The notes: generated by a model from the letters alone, not told the origin. A DNA stretch of 39,041 nucleotides from Mycoemilia scoparia (GCA_027575805.1 JANBPU010000138.1:1-39041), one strand, 5' to 3'; shown: positions 9,742-19,784, counted from the first letter of the stretch. Made by a program: numbers and translations.

Positions 9742-10272
9742 TTAACTACGTTTGAATGGCCGAATTGCTGAAGAAACTATAGTTTTACCAAGAGTTTGTA
9801 ATATTGATTTAGATGTCTTTTTCTTTGACCCTATTGTAAAAATTTGCTTTGTTGTTGTTTCTGGTGTGGTGGTGGTGGATATGCCAAGAATAAAGGGTAG
9901 TTTCGACTGACCATCCTTTTGTTTTTGTTTTTCTGTTTCACGTCGTTTTAGATGCTTTAGATTCTTTAGAATTGGTATTTCTTTGAGTTTCTTGATATTT
10001 TTTGTCATTTTTGATGTCTTTTTGGTTTTGAAAGGTAGCAATTCATCTTTTGTGTTTGTTTTTCTTGTTTTGGACCAGAAACAATTGGATATATGGTTAA
10101 TGAATTCTCCATATTCAAGAATAATTGCATTACAAATTGGACATTCGGTTCTATCTTTTGTGAGATGCTCACGAAGATATTCAAAGTCTAAGCCATGTGT
10201 TCGTAAGTGTGAAGTGGTGGTGGGCGTGATTCTGGAGATTCTTTTATTTTTAGGTGCGGTTTTGAGCAACAT
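9742..10272 (-). CDS. Small basic protein with a C2HC (UBZ-like) zinc finger
   Basis: A 176-aa Lys/Thr-rich ORF on the minus strand. Around residues 45-70 it contains ECPICNAIILEYGEFINH followed by ISNC, spacing C-x2-C-x12-H-x3-C. This C2HC arrangement resembles Rad18-type UBZ ubiquitin-binding fingers, which have a CPxC...INxHxxxC signature. The remainder is highly basic and Lys/Thr-rich (KKTSKMTKNIKKLKE and similar), suggesting disorder and possibly nuclear or nucleic-acid association. No second domain was recognised. The ATG at 10272 is the first in the open frame. It converges tail to tail with the F-box-like gene with about 300 bp between the stop codons. A generic matrin/BED-like C2HC finger is the alternative; the ubiquitin role is only inference. 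Confidence 0.6.
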   Translation of the reverse strand: MLLKTAPKNKRISRITPTTTSHLRTHGLDFEYLREHLTKDRTECPICNAIILEYGEFINHISNCFWSKTRKTNTKDELLPFKTKKTSKMTKNIKKLKEIPILKNLKHLKRRETEKQKQKDGQSKLPFILGISTTTTPETTTKQIFTIGSKKKTSKSILQTLGKTIVSSAIRPFKRS

Positions 10273-11111
10273 GAGCTTGGAATATATTGTATTGGTTGTT
10301 TTTAAGTAAGAGCGGAGGGTTTATGATAGTTATGGCGGAAGTGGTCAGTGAGTTTAAATAGAATTCCATAGAATTCATTTTATACTATTTGGCGGGCCCA
10401 AAATTCTTTTATTGAGGATATGCTGGGACTAGAGTGCTATTATAATAGTCGTCTTTGTTATTTTGATTATCTTTTTTAAAGCCACTAAATGACCACCTTT
10501 GCGGAAATTTAAAGAGTTCATAGTTACTTATCTTTTATATTTGAATATTTACAAGCTTTGCTTTAGTGTTTTCCTAAAGCTTTCATGACATTGGACTCCA
10601 AAGGAAATATCAGTATCAGATTGAGAGAACGCACGTAAAGAGCTTTATTTATTGACTCCTACTTTTAAGAGGCAAAAGTATCGATCAGTGTTAGCATGTT
10701 ATCTTTGGTTGTGTGGTTGAAAAGGAGCTGTTATCAATTCTGTTGTCACAGTGACTATTGATTGGTGGTTGAGCCTTGTGTTTCAGGAGTCAGGAATCGG
10801 CCAACATTAGGAATCACCATATCTAAGCTTTGCAAAAATACTTGTGGCGATTATTTCCGTACGCCTGTGTGATAAAATAATTTTATAATTGGTTGTGAAT
10901 TCCCTTGGAATAACTTGTTAGTTTTCATTTATGCCAAAAGTGTTAGAAAAAGGGTGTGAATATAGTCAAAGTCATTGCATTCATTTTGGTGTTTCTTTAG
11001 ATTTTGCATTTAGAGCACACATAAATATACCAAAAGCCCCTGGCGAACTTTCTTCTGAGTAATGATTATGCAAACTCTTAGACCAAATCCATAGCCCAAA
11101 AAGCAATTATC
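10273..11111. other. Divergent intergenic region
   Basis: Lies between the minus-strand zinc-finger gene and the plus-strand gene at 11270, so it should hold both promoters. AT-rich; no repeats or ORFs worth calling. Confidence 0.4.
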
Positions 11112-11118
11112 TATATAA
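11112..11118 (+). promoter_or_regulatory. TATA-like box of gene 11270
   Basis: TATATAA about 158 bp before the chosen ATG, with a second A/T box (AATATAAAC) near 11140. It is similar in placement to boxes before the next two unknown genes. Confidence 0.45.
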
Positions 11119-11269
11119 ACTCACATTTTTCTTCCAAAATATAAACCGGCATTGAATTCTTATTCATTCCATGGTGTTTGCACGTATATACTCAACTTGA
11201 CAACAACACCAACACCATAAAGGACATTTGCTGTTCCTGTTAGTTCCATTCATAACACAAAATCACAAA

Positions 11270-12031
11270 ATGGCCCCTTCTTCCACCTCATTGTTAGACT
11301 TTTCTTCAATTGAAGAACTTGTTGACACACTTTACACAAATTCGCTCTACCAAGTTCAAGTCATCGGAAACTGTGAAGAAACCCACAAATTTGGGGACCG
11401 ACTCTCATACATCAAGTGCCATGTCATCAATGCAGCGCTAGATGAACTTGACAACCATTTTGAAGAACTCTTGACGACCAGCTCCACTGCCGCTACTAGC
11501 CATCAAATGTCAGAAGAGCCCATCCAAAAGCTAGTAAAAAGGCTTAAACAAAAGGCCATTGAATTCTCCCAATCCTGCCTAACAGTGGCTGAAACTAAAA
11601 AAGCCGCATATGACAAGAGCTTGTCGGATTTTCCGTGGAATGACCAGGGAGCCCGAAAAACTTATGAACAGAATGCGTCGATTAAGCCTGCTGAATTGGT
11701 TGAAGAGTTGGGTGTGTTTGTGCGGGCTTTGAGTATGGATGTTGCCTCAGACGATGCTGGAATCAAGAAGAGGGCGGATGCGGGTTGCGTCAAGAAGTTG
11801 TCTATATTTATTGCTCCAGCTATTTATGTTAGCTTTAAGGCCATTTGTGGAATATTTGTTCAATCGGTGTTCTTTTATAGGGTTGTTCATCGTCACTATT
11901 TTACTCATGATAAATTCGATTCAGGGGAAGAGGACAAGGAACGGAGTTTGGAGATAGGACTCAAGAGGTTTGTTGAAAAGAATCCAGAAGTTGACATGAA
12001 AGCTGATCGTGTTTATATTGAATTCAATTGA
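11270..12031 (+). CDS. Unrecognised protein, first of three consecutive unknown genes
   Basis: A 253-aa ORF I do not recognise. The ATG at 11270 is the first ATG of the frame and follows a TATA-like box by about 158 bp. The sequence looks mostly alpha-helical and acidic to neutral, with no signal peptide. A moderately hydrophobic stretch near residues 185-205 (LSIFIAPAIYVSFKAICGIFVQSVFF) could be a membrane segment or a buried helix. The C-terminal 40 residues are charged (DSGEEDKERSLEIGLKRFVEKNPEVD). An AATAAA signal lies near 12128. The next two plus-strand genes are of similar size and also unrecognised; I could not align the three convincingly by eye, so common origin is unproven. Confidence 0.65.
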   Translation: MAPSSTSLLDFSSIEELVDTLYTNSLYQVQVIGNCEETHKFGDRLSYIKCHVINAALDELDNHFEELLTTSSTAATSHQMSEEPIQKLVKRLKQKAIEFSQSCLTVAETKKAAYDKSLSDFPWNDQGARKTYEQNASIKPAELVEELGVFVRALSMDVASDDAGIKKRADAGCVKKLSIFIAPAIYVSFKAICGIFVQSVFFYRVVHRHYFTHDKFDSGEEDKERSLEIGLKRFVEKNPEVDMKADRVYIEFN

Positions 12032-12388
12032 GGAACCTGGGCTTATTTTCTTTGATGATTGTTGCTGTTTTTGCTGTTTTCATTTGCAATGTGTTTAGTT
12101 GGTTAACTTGTTTTCTGACTTGATACTAAATAAATGTGGCTACCATGTATTTTATCATATAATAACATTATTGATAATCGTTGCTTAGACAGGTCGATAT
12201 TTCCTTGGCAAACACTTTGGTCCAACTTGATTAATCAACCTTTTTTAAGAGGCTTTCTACTGATATACTAATTCCCAACTCACTATGGTCTTATTGATAA
12301 AAAATATCGGAATGCATTGGTTATGCAATCATGTCGTTTCTTTTGGGCAGCAAATATCTACCTTTAATGCAAACTTGACTAGAAACGA

Positions 12389-12396
12389 TATATAAA
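12389..12396 (+). promoter_or_regulatory. TATA box of gene 12494
   Basis: TATATAAA in the context CGATATATAAAAAAGC, about 105 bp before the ATG. It is followed by a C- and T-rich leader typical of this window. Confidence 0.55.
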
Positions 12397-12493
12397 AAAG
12401 CAACCCCTCCACCAAATCTCCCCCCAAAAAAACCTCCTCCTTTTTTATTTTTTATTTTATACTCTTTCTTATCTATAGCAGCCAAGCTCAACC

Positions 12494-13318
12494 ATGTCTT
12501 CTGTGCTACCAACTCCCTCAATTGATCCAGGCCGCCAGCTTGTAACAAGCATTATAAACCAGCTACAACTATATCTTTGGGAAAGTCAAGATTCGGTAAA
12601 GCGACTTTGTATACCACATCCTGACTATGAGATAGATGAGAACTACATTGCGTTTACTCATGAATGCGCCAACCTAACTTCTGTTTACTATAGTATTTGT
12701 CAGAGGTATGGTAATGAGATTTTACAAGCTCTTTCATCATCTGAAGTTGATTATTTTCTGACTACCATTTTAGGTAAATTGGAGAGGTACATGTCCAACT
12801 GCCAGAATTTTGCTAGAGAAAATCTTTGTCACTATACTTCTGACTATAGTTCCACTGGAGACGTGAAAAACCTTGAGAACTTTTGTGCCGTTTTGAAAAT
12901 CAAGCCCGAAATTGTATTGAAAGGCCTTGAAGTGTTTTACGAAAAGGCAAATGTTCGTATTCGAGAATATATGAATGACCGAAAAACCAAAGAATGTAGC
13001 AAGGAAGCCAGTAGTGGTGTTTATCCAGTCACCTATGAAGATAACAAAGATGGTGGTATATGCTTTAGCAAGTTTAGTAGAGATGCCAAAGAATTTGCAA
13101 AATTTTATTGCAAGATTGTGAGGTATACCCAGGCAGCAACTTCATATATCAGGATTTGTAGGTTTGCACTTGAAAGATTCAACCATGGTGGGGACTTTGG
13201 TGCCTGTGAGGTTTTGTTGAATGTGTATTATAGCGATCAAATTATGTTGAAGCTCAACGACTATTCCGGAGAATCCAAAATGGAAACTGCCAATGACTTA
13301 CAACAAGGAGCAGACTGA
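12494..13318 (+). CDS. Unrecognised protein, second of three consecutive unknown genes
   Basis: A 274-aa single-exon ORF with a clear TATA box and pyrimidine-rich leader upstream. It is predicted to be largely helical and soluble, with many Tyr and Cys residues spread through it (for example FAKFYCKIVRYTQAATSYIRIC) but no CxxC metal-site pattern. No signal peptide or transmembrane segment is evident and I recognise no domain. The gene sits between a similar-sized unknown gene upstream (11270) and another downstream (14454), all on the plus strand. Two miniature repeat elements (B1 and A1) follow about 200-450 bp downstream of the stop. Confidence 0.7.
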   Translation: MSSVLPTPSIDPGRQLVTSIINQLQLYLWESQDSVKRLCIPHPDYEIDENYIAFTHECANLTSVYYSICQRYGNEILQALSSSEVDYFLTTILGKLERYMSNCQNFARENLCHYTSDYSSTGDVKNLENFCAVLKIKPEIVLKGLEVFYEKANVRIREYMNDRKTKECSKEASSGVYPVTYEDNKDGGICFSKFSRDAKEFAKFYCKIVRYTQAATSYIRICRFALERFNHGGDFGACEVLLNVYYSDQIMLKLNDYSGESKMETANDLQQGAD

Positions 13319-13512
13319 TGGCAATGATGTTTCAAAATAGCCATTGCTTGTATAATTTAAAACCAATGCTTTTGTTGTTTGTTTGATTTTGTTTTTTCTC
13401 TGAATTCTCTTAGTTGTCTGAGTTTGTTTTATTGTGCATTTAAATGTAACCACTAGGAAGAGTATATTTGTAGTTGTAGATTGGTAGCTATAATTTTCCT
13501 ATTTTATTGAAT

Positions 13513-13648
13513 ACATGGGTAGATTTTACTAGCGATCAGATCTATTGTAGACAGAAAGAACCCCCAGATTTTGGCCCAATAATCAGCTATGTTATATGCA
13601 ATTCCTGGGGACCCATTTTGTCCAATGCCTTGTGAACTTTGACCACAT
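13513..13648 (+). mobile_element. Miniature element family B, copy B1
   Basis: About 136 bp matching copies at 15521, 23941 and 25015. Shared words in order are GATTTTACTAGYGATC, GATTTTGGCCCA, ATCAGC, CCTGGGGACCCATTTTG and GTGAACTTTGACCA. The end GAACTTTGACCACAT is an imperfect inverted copy of the start (ATGGGTAGATTTTACT). It directly abuts or overlaps element A1. No coding capacity. Confidence 0.7.
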
Positions 13649-13769
13649 GGATAATAATAATTTTTGAAGGGTGCCTTTGTTGCCAGTGACTATAATGGCA
13701 ATTCCAGCCAAATGGGCGATTGCCATTTGTTAGCAAATAGTCACCCTTTAGAAACGACCACCCATATCC
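13646..13769 (-). mobile_element. Miniature inverted-repeat element family A, copy A1 (long form)
   Basis: About 124 bp with imperfect terminal inverted repeats of about 26 bp: ATAATTTTTGAAGGGTG on the left, and CACCCTTTAGAAACGACC then CCCATATCC on the right. The internal word CAGCCAAATGG, diagnostic of this family, is read here on the minus strand. It is aligned end to end with A2 and A5. It shares its left end with the right end of B1. Confidence 0.75.
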
Positions 13770-14313
13770 AAACCAATTCTCTTCCACCTAATAGATTAGA
13801 CAAGTTCCAATCACTTCTGTGGAGGTTTATGAGTTCCATTTGTGTGCTTTAGCTAAACTTTAAATATTCTGAAGCCAATATAAGATTCAAAATAACCTTT
13901 TGATAGGATGATCAAAGGGTGTAGGCTCTGATTCATTACAACTCCTTGCCTGGTAAGCAAGCAGAAGATAATATTTTTTATTCCAGGGATCTTTTGACAT
14001 CCTACCTAAAAAATGGCTTTTGTCATTAATTTTTTTTTTGGTTCGAAAACTATGTTATTGACAAATTAAACATTTTTGCAATCTTTTTGAATAAATAACA
14101 GGTGATTTGGTTGATAAATAATACAAAAATGTTTTTACAATACACATGTTTACATACATGTCAAATTTTGTCTTTGATTTTTTCTAACAATATTTTTTGT
14201 AATGAATATCACCATCATTGTGGAAAAGAAAGTTGCTGAAATTTGAAATGTTTAGGAAATAATTTTGTTTACAAAAATTGTGTTTTTTATTCACTGCCAT
14301 ACTTTTTCAACTG

Positions 14314-14320
14314 TATATAA
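14314..14320 (+). promoter_or_regulatory. TATA box of gene 14454
   Basis: TATATAA in the context CTGTATATAAAGCC, about 140 bp before the chosen ATG, followed by a C/T-rich leader (CTCCCTCCAATCC region). This supports starting the protein at 14454 rather than at the upstream non-ATG part of the frame. Confidence 0.55.
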
Positions 14321-14453
14321 AGCCATTGTGGTTTGCCATACTGAATTTTCTGCTTTATCATCCTTCAACACTTTCAATCCCTCCCTCCAATCCAGCCACA
14401 CATCCAAGACACAACACTCATCTATACAGCCCTACCCCTGTTCTTCTGACCCC

Positions 14454-15347
14454 ATGGGCCTATCAGCACTTAAAGATACTGCTTCCAGATTATGCTCTGA
14501 AGCAATCATAGAGCTTTTGGGTTCTATTGAGGATATCCTAAAACTCACCGATTTCAACAAGCATGGTATTGATATGGATACCCTTGATACTTTCAAGGCA
14601 GCTCTGAAAAAGCTTATGGAAAGAAAGCGTGAGTACATCATGGATCTTTGTGATCAATTCAAGCAAGGAAATGTTTCTGCAAAGCATCTTGAATCTGCTT
14701 TCTTGAAATTCCATAAGGATGGTGCTCTGCCATTTGTTGAGAGATATTATGGTGATGGCAAATATAAGACTTACATCAAAAGTGGCAACTTGATGATTAC
14801 AGTGACACATTTGAATTTTCTCATTATTCAAGCTGGAAACATTTCCGAAATCTTTCTTGAAATATTCAGTAGTGAAGCAAATGGCTCAGTAAGAGATACC
14901 TTGTATGATGCACTGAAACTGTATTTATCTGGATTCTCTGAGTGCATCGATGGCATCCACAATTATCATGGCATATTTGGTAATACCGATAACCATGAAA
15001 GCCCAGGTATTGATGACAATGCAAGAAAGTTGATCAAGGAGGACATTTTTAATTTTATCAATATGGGTCTTATTCAAATGTCCCAGTCTATCAGATTTCA
15101 ATTTCCTATTGTCAAACAAGGTGATAAAGAATTGTTGTTCACCCAATTCAAGGATCACTTTGAAAGCTCATTCAAGGTGCATTTTGACGATTGGAAGACC
15201 AAGTCTTTTGATGATGTGATTAAACTCAATCTTGGTAGCAGTATTGGTAAAGATAAACATGGTGTTGGATTCATTGATCGTAGATATTCCATTTTGGCAT
15301 TATGCCTTTATTGTGGGGTTAGAACATTTGAGGGTGGCCCTAATTAA
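14454..15347 (+). CDS. Unrecognised protein, third of three consecutive unknown genes
   Basis: A 297-aa single-exon ORF. The frame is open upstream to 14265, but that part spans the TATA box and leader, so I start at the ATG at 14454 (CCCATGGGC). The protein appears alpha-helical and soluble, with an N-terminal run of amphipathic helices (ALKDTASRLCSEAIIELL, LDTFKAALKKLMERKREY) and a Gly/Tyr-rich region near residues 90-105. No catalytic motif, signal peptide or membrane span was recognised. An AATAAA signal lies near 15484. It may belong with the two preceding unknown genes as a lineage-specific cluster, but no convincing alignment was made by eye. Confidence 0.7.
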   Translation: MGLSALKDTASRLCSEAIIELLGSIEDILKLTDFNKHGIDMDTLDTFKAALKKLMERKREYIMDLCDQFKQGNVSAKHLESAFLKFHKDGALPFVERYYGDGKYKTYIKSGNLMITVTHLNFLIIQAGNISEIFLEIFSSEANGSVRDTLYDALKLYLSGFSECIDGIHNYHGIFGNTDNHESPGIDDNARKLIKEDIFNFINMGLIQMSQSIRFQFPIVKQGDKELLFTQFKDHFESSFKVHFDDWKTKSFDDVIKLNLGSSIGKDKHGVGFIDRRYSILALCLYCGVRTFEGGPN

Positions 15348-15520
15348 TTTTTCAGCAAATATGTTTTGCATCGTAGAAAAGAAAAGACACATGTATGATC
15401 ACCTATAACTGTCATTGAAATGGAGTCATCCATTTATTTTGGAGTTTATAGTGGTTCATTAGCATTTTCTTTTTTATTTGCACAATAAAACTTGAAAACA
15501 ACCCTGGATTATGTATTACA

Positions 15521-15702
15521 CCTATGATGAAATTTGACTAGTGATCAAATATATGGCAGGCAGAAATAGGCATGTGTCCTCATAATATTTTGGTCCAGTA
15601 ATCAGTCATTTTCTATGCAACTCTTGAAGATCCACTATTTCATTTGATCTTTAGCCAAACTTCAAATTTTTGTCTACGGCCTTGTGAACTCTGACCAGAT
15701 AT
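15521..15702 (+). mobile_element. Miniature element family B, copy B2 (with internal insertion)
   Basis: It shares GACTAGTGATC, CTCATAATATTTTGG, CCAGTAATCAG, TATGCAACTC and GCCTTGTGAACTCTGACCA with the other B copies. About 35 extra bases lie between the ATCCACTATTT and GGCCTTGTGAAC blocks, making it longer (about 182 bp). Confidence 0.6.
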
Positions 15703-15891
15703 TGATATTTTATTTTTCTCTAAACCTATATGATAACCTCAAAATACAATTTAGAATATTGGAGAGATTCAAGAGTAGTAAAACAGAAGGCATACTAACT
15801 AGTTTTTGGTATATATAAATTTGGAACCAAGTTTATATAATTGTATCTTTTTATCTTTCTCTCATCAATTACCTGTGGCACGAAAAAATAT

Positions 15892-15940
15892 ATATGGGAA
15901 GGAGATTTCACCTGGGATCGAATGTATATTGTTGACCCGT
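15892..15940 (+). mobile_element. Possible left-end fragment of family B (B5)
   Basis: ATATGGGAAGGAGATTTCAC followed by CTGGGATCGAATGTATATTGT resembles the first 45-50 bases of copies B3 and B4, after which similarity is lost. It is probably a truncated copy. Confidence 0.4.
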
Positions 15941-17687
15941 CTCTTCAACACAATCGGTCTCAATGGTCCTGACAGGTAGTGGTGGTGGCGGCTGTAATAT
16001 GTGAAGTGCTCCAGATAGCTCAGTTCCAAAGGACATGATCCCTCCTATAGCTTTAGAAAAGTAATCTACCTATGGAAATAATTTAGCGAAAGGAAACATT
16101 TTGGACCATGTTCATTAAAATTAGTGGTAGCTGATAGTCTATTTCCTTTTAGATATATAGCTTTAGGAATAATAACAATTTGTTTAAAAACATACATGGC
16201 TAAATTAAAAGTAACATGGCATTGCCATCTCAGAGCCCCAACTATTAAATAAACCTTCAACTAGAAATCAACGAGGTGTTCTCATCCACCAAGAATTAGT
16301 TTTAAGTAATGGGATGCCCAATGATGTAATAGCTAATTCATGTATATTTGGTGGATATCTTTATTTTGATGATGGAAGCAATGTCAAATAGCAAGCAGTA
16401 TGAGAGAAGGAAGCGAGTGCTTTGAAACATGACAGAAACAATTAACCTAGTTATTGTTGCTGTTGTTGTTAGCTTTATAAAGGTATGCAATAGCTGGAAT
16501 AGGAGTGCTGCAAAGAGAAACTTGTCTCAATGACGTTATACATTGTTGAACAAATGACTCGCACCTATTTTGTCAGGAACAGAAAGACAGTATCAGCAAA
16601 CAGGCAGGCAACAGGTATCGAGCAAAATCAATCTTCGTACCACTCTATGGGACTTGCAATTGTATTTGTATTTAAATGTATCACATGGATCAACACCTGT
16701 TAAATGACAATGGCAACAACTAACTGGCTGGCTTACCTCCTAAAGCAAAGAGGGCCAAGAGACGTGAGGCCACCAGCGTGTGGGACGTGTGTGGCTGGTC
16801 GTTTCTTTACGTGGAAACACTCATGGTTGGTCAAGCAAATCAATTAATAGCTGCTGCTGCTGCTGTTGCTGATGCAAGACTCTTGAATGTGAATGGATGG
16901 TTAGTGGGTGAGACAAGAATTAAGATGGGCGGATGAGATATTTCATTGGCTCACAAAGCAATTAGAGAAAAAGATGGAATTGGAATAAGACCTGGAATAG
17001 ATGATCAACACTGCAAGGCCCAGAAAGAAATGCTGCGTTGACCAATCCCTGATCATTACTATAACCAAATTTGTTCTGGTGTTCTCCCACATGTTCAAAT
17101 TTTATGCTGAATGGCTTCATACATGTGTGTGTGTGTGTGCATCTGATGTTATTGCCAAAGAGACAGAGCATTACAGCGGCAGATGTTGCAATAAAAGACT
17201 TTATATAGAAAGAACATAAGAACTAATAGTTGTTATTAATAATGTTGTCTGGTGATGATGACAGTAGTAAGTGCCACTGGTAAAAAGTAATTGTGGAGTA
17301 CAGTAGTAAAGAGGGGCTTAAAATAAATTGAGAAAAGAGAGAGAGGGTGTCACGTTTATTATTTCTCTACTTTCCAAGCAGTTGTTATATATTTATATAA
17401 GGCCCTTGAATCCCTTCACGCACTTACTTTGGTAAGAGACACTGGACGATAATTCCATTACATCTGTTTGTCTTTCCTTATCCTTTGTGTCTGTGTTTAA
17501 TAAGCAAACCGCCTTTTATATCCAAAACGTCCCGTTTTTCGAGATATTTTTTATTGTCCGATAGTACAACACTTGAATCCCAAGTGAATATTTATCTAAA
17601 ACCATCCGGCGGGTTTCATTATAAATTGGTTTTAGATTTAGTCGCCCCCTCTCTCATTCTTACAGACTATTATTTACTGTTCTTTGT
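15941..17687. other. Gene-poor intergenic region
   Basis: No ORF with recognisable content. Contains short CTG-type microsatellite tracts (GCTGCTGCTGCTGCTG near 16850), a GT run near 17125 and GA-rich tracts near 17335. It probably includes distal promoter sequence for the Ser-rich gene at 17821; a second AT-rich box (TATATTTATATAAGG) lies near 17388. Confidence 0.4.
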
Positions 17688-17696
17688 TATATAAAA
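17688..17696 (+). promoter_or_regulatory. TATA box of the Ser-rich gene
   Basis: TATATAAAA in the context TTTGTTATATAAAAACAG, 133 bp before the ATG at 17821. Confidence 0.5.
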
Positions 17697-17820
17697 ACAG
17701 ACCTTCGGATACTCAGTTAAACTTCCCCGCATACACAAAGACTTTCTATATTCCCCCCACATTAACATTATATGCATCCAGAAACAACTAGCAGCTACGT
17801 AGTTGCTAGAATCTATTATA

Positions 17821-19293
17821 ATGAGCATTGTCACGGCCAGCGAGCAACAGCCTCAGCAACTATCCTGCAATCCAGTGGTGCCGACCCAACCACCACCATC
17901 GCCATCACCAATTGTCGAACTGACCACAAATATAGTACCCAAAGCTTATGTTGCGACCGGTACAAGCAAAGAAACCGTGGTTGGTATACTTCGCAATGGA
18001 TGCCATAAAGTATCCTCACAGCAATCCCAATTTTCCAGGTCACCACCACATACTTCTACTGCCAATGGTTGTGGAGGAGGAGAAGGTATGGCTTGCCATA
18101 GATGCTGGCTCAATCATCATAATCATCATCATCAGACTCGTCAATATAAACCGTCAAATTCCGAATATTCCAACAGCTGCCTCACAAACAGCTGCAATAG
18201 CGCATCGGCAAAAACAGGCAGCACTATGGGCAGTGGTAGTTGCGTTGGGGATTCGTACCACCCACAATGCCAAACTAAAGCTGTAGGGACACCAGCAGTC
18301 CTTGGAGGCAATAGTAGTCCACGAGATGTGCTGAAAGGAGCTCGTCGCAGATTATGTCAAGACACAGAATCGACATATATCCAAGAGGCAGCCAATATTC
18401 TTGAAAACCGAGTTAGGCTGGGGCTTGTGGATAGGACTAGTGTGTCCGTATATGCAAAAACATTGGTTTCGGATATATCTGCTCCTTCTGATACGTTTAG
18501 CCAAATATCTGGAGATACGGCGGTTAGCGGTCACAGCGCTAAAACTTCATCTTCATCACCATCGACAAACAAGAGGAGTAATAGCAATAATGGCGGCGGC
18601 GGCAGCGGCAGCGGTAGTGGTATTGCTAGAAGTGGGTGTTATAGCAGCAACTATAGTTTTATTGACGATAGTGATAGTAGCGATGGGAGTGAATATAGCA
18701 GCGATGAGAGTGATGCAGATGAAGTTGATGGCAGCAGCAGCAGCAGCAGCTATGACGAAAGTGGCTGCAATTCCTGCATCTGTGCTAACAATAGCAACAC
18801 CAGCAGTGACAATGGTGATGGTGGTTATTGCTACTATTATGACATTGAATTGCTAGAAGATATTCATGATATATGCTGGCCACTAAACCCCAATACAGAA
18901 AAGATGGCCAGCAGCAACAGAGCCGCTCAAGAGATGCAAGAAACAATTCTTCCGCTGGCACATATTCCGCCTCGATATAAAAGCACGGATTCGCTGTGCC
19001 CGTTGGCTACTGAGCAATTAATGATGAGGGTTGGGAAAATTGTTTGTCCACTAAAAAATAGGCTGGTGAGAATTAATCCCCAAAGAGTAGAATTTGAAAA
19101 TATGTTGAAGCAAAGTGCTACGACTGTTACCACCAGGAGCAGCAGCGAGGGTGGTGGTGATGCTTTTGGTGGGACTGTGGGGGATTTCATGGTGCTAAGT
19201 ATGGAATTAAAAAAATGGTATAAACAAAAGTCAAAATTGAAGAAAAATAGAAAGATTAGCAGTCTTAGTAGTTGTTTATCTGCTGGTAGTTAG
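17821..19293 (+). CDS. Ser/Asn/Gly-rich protein of unknown function
   Basis: A 490-aa single-exon ORF. I start at the ATG at 17821; the frame has no earlier ATG after the TATA box. The N-terminal third is polar and Pro/Ser-rich, with a His-rich patch (HHNHHHQ) after a CHRC pair. Residues about 165-220 form a more ordered, probably helical block (DVLKGARRRLCQDTESTYIQ, then EAANILENRVRLGLVDRTSV). Residues about 235-340 are low-complexity Ser/Gly/Asp (including a run of six Ser encoded by AGC repeats). A second ordered block follows (DIELLEDIHDICWPL to PQRVEFENMLKQ). The C-terminus is basic (KKWYKQKSKLKKNRK). No named domain was recognised. The two ordered blocks embedded in disordered sequence suggest a regulatory or scaffold protein, which is inference only. 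Confidence 0.7.
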   Translation: MSIVTASEQQPQQLSCNPVVPTQPPPSPSPIVELTTNIVPKAYVATGTSKETVVGILRNGCHKVSSQQSQFSRSPPHTSTANGCGGGEGMACHRCWLNHHNHHHQTRQYKPSNSEYSNSCLTNSCNSASAKTGSTMGSGSCVGDSYHPQCQTKAVGTPAVLGGNSSPRDVLKGARRRLCQDTESTYIQEAANILENRVRLGLVDRTSVSVYAKTLVSDISAPSDTFSQISGDTAVSGHSAKTSSSSPSTNKRSNSNNGGGGSGSGSGIARSGCYSSNYSFIDDSDSSDGSEYSSDESDADEVDGSSSSSSYDESGCNSCICANNSNTSSDNGDGGYCYYYDIELLEDIHDICWPLNPNTEKMASSNRAAQEMQETILPLAHIPPRYKSTDSLCPLATEQLMMRVGKIVCPLKNRLVRINPQRVEFENMLKQSATTVTTRSSSEGGGDAFGGTVGDFMVLSMELKKWYKQKSKLKKNRKISSLSSCLSAGS

Positions 19294-19403
19294 TCAACTT
19301 TGTTATTAACTTAATCTTCGGGATATATTTTTATAAATTGGTGTTTTTTTTTAGTAATCAATAATTATGCGTGTGTGTAAACCGTTATGATTTATAATTA
19401 ATC

Positions 19404-19527
19404 AATATGGGTGACTATTTTTGAAGGTTGACCATCTACTAACAGATGGTGATCGCTCATTTGGCTGTAGTTCCCCCTTTAATCGTTGGCCACCAAAAGT
19501 CACCCTTCAAAAATTATGATCCATATT
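19404..19527 (+). mobile_element. Miniature inverted-repeat element family A, copy A2 (long form)
   Basis: 124 bp. The left end is AATATGGGTGACTATTTTTG then AAGG; the right end, reverse-complemented, starts AATATGGATCATAATTTTTG then AAGGGTGAC. The internal word CATTTGGCTGTAG is on the plus strand. It lies 110 bp after the stop of the Ser-rich gene, probably in or near its 3' UTR. Confidence 0.8.
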
Positions 19528-19556
19528 CTAGATTTTTACGGCATCCATTTATTTTG

Positions 19557-19750
19557 TCACCTAATTTATTGTTTAATCACCTATTTAATTTAATTTTCAC
19601 CATTTATTTTTTTTTGTCACCTAATTTATTGTTTTTTCACCATTTTAATTTAATTTTCACCTAATTTATTGTTATAGCATCTATTATATTCCCCAGCACC
19701 ATTTTATATTTTCCTGTCACCATTTTTATGTTTTTTATCACCATTTTATT
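19557..19750 (+). repeat. 20-bp-period TCACC array (left)
   Basis: The motif TCACC (or a one-base variant) starts at 19557, 19577, 19597, 19617, 19637, 19657, 19677 (variant GCATC), 19696 (GCACC), 19717 and 19738, i.e. ten units with a period of 20 bp (19-21 near the right side). The spacers are T/A-rich (TAATTTATTG, ATTTTATTTT). This is a degenerate tandem repeat, not a CRISPR array, since the spacers resemble each other. Confidence 0.8.
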
Positions 19751-19784
19751 TTTTAAAATAAAACAACCTTAAACACATTCATCG

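Noticed and set aside
19557..19750. CRISPR-like array
   Set aside because: The period is only 20 bp, the repeat core is 5 bp and the spacers resemble each other; this is a eukaryotic degenerate tandem repeat.
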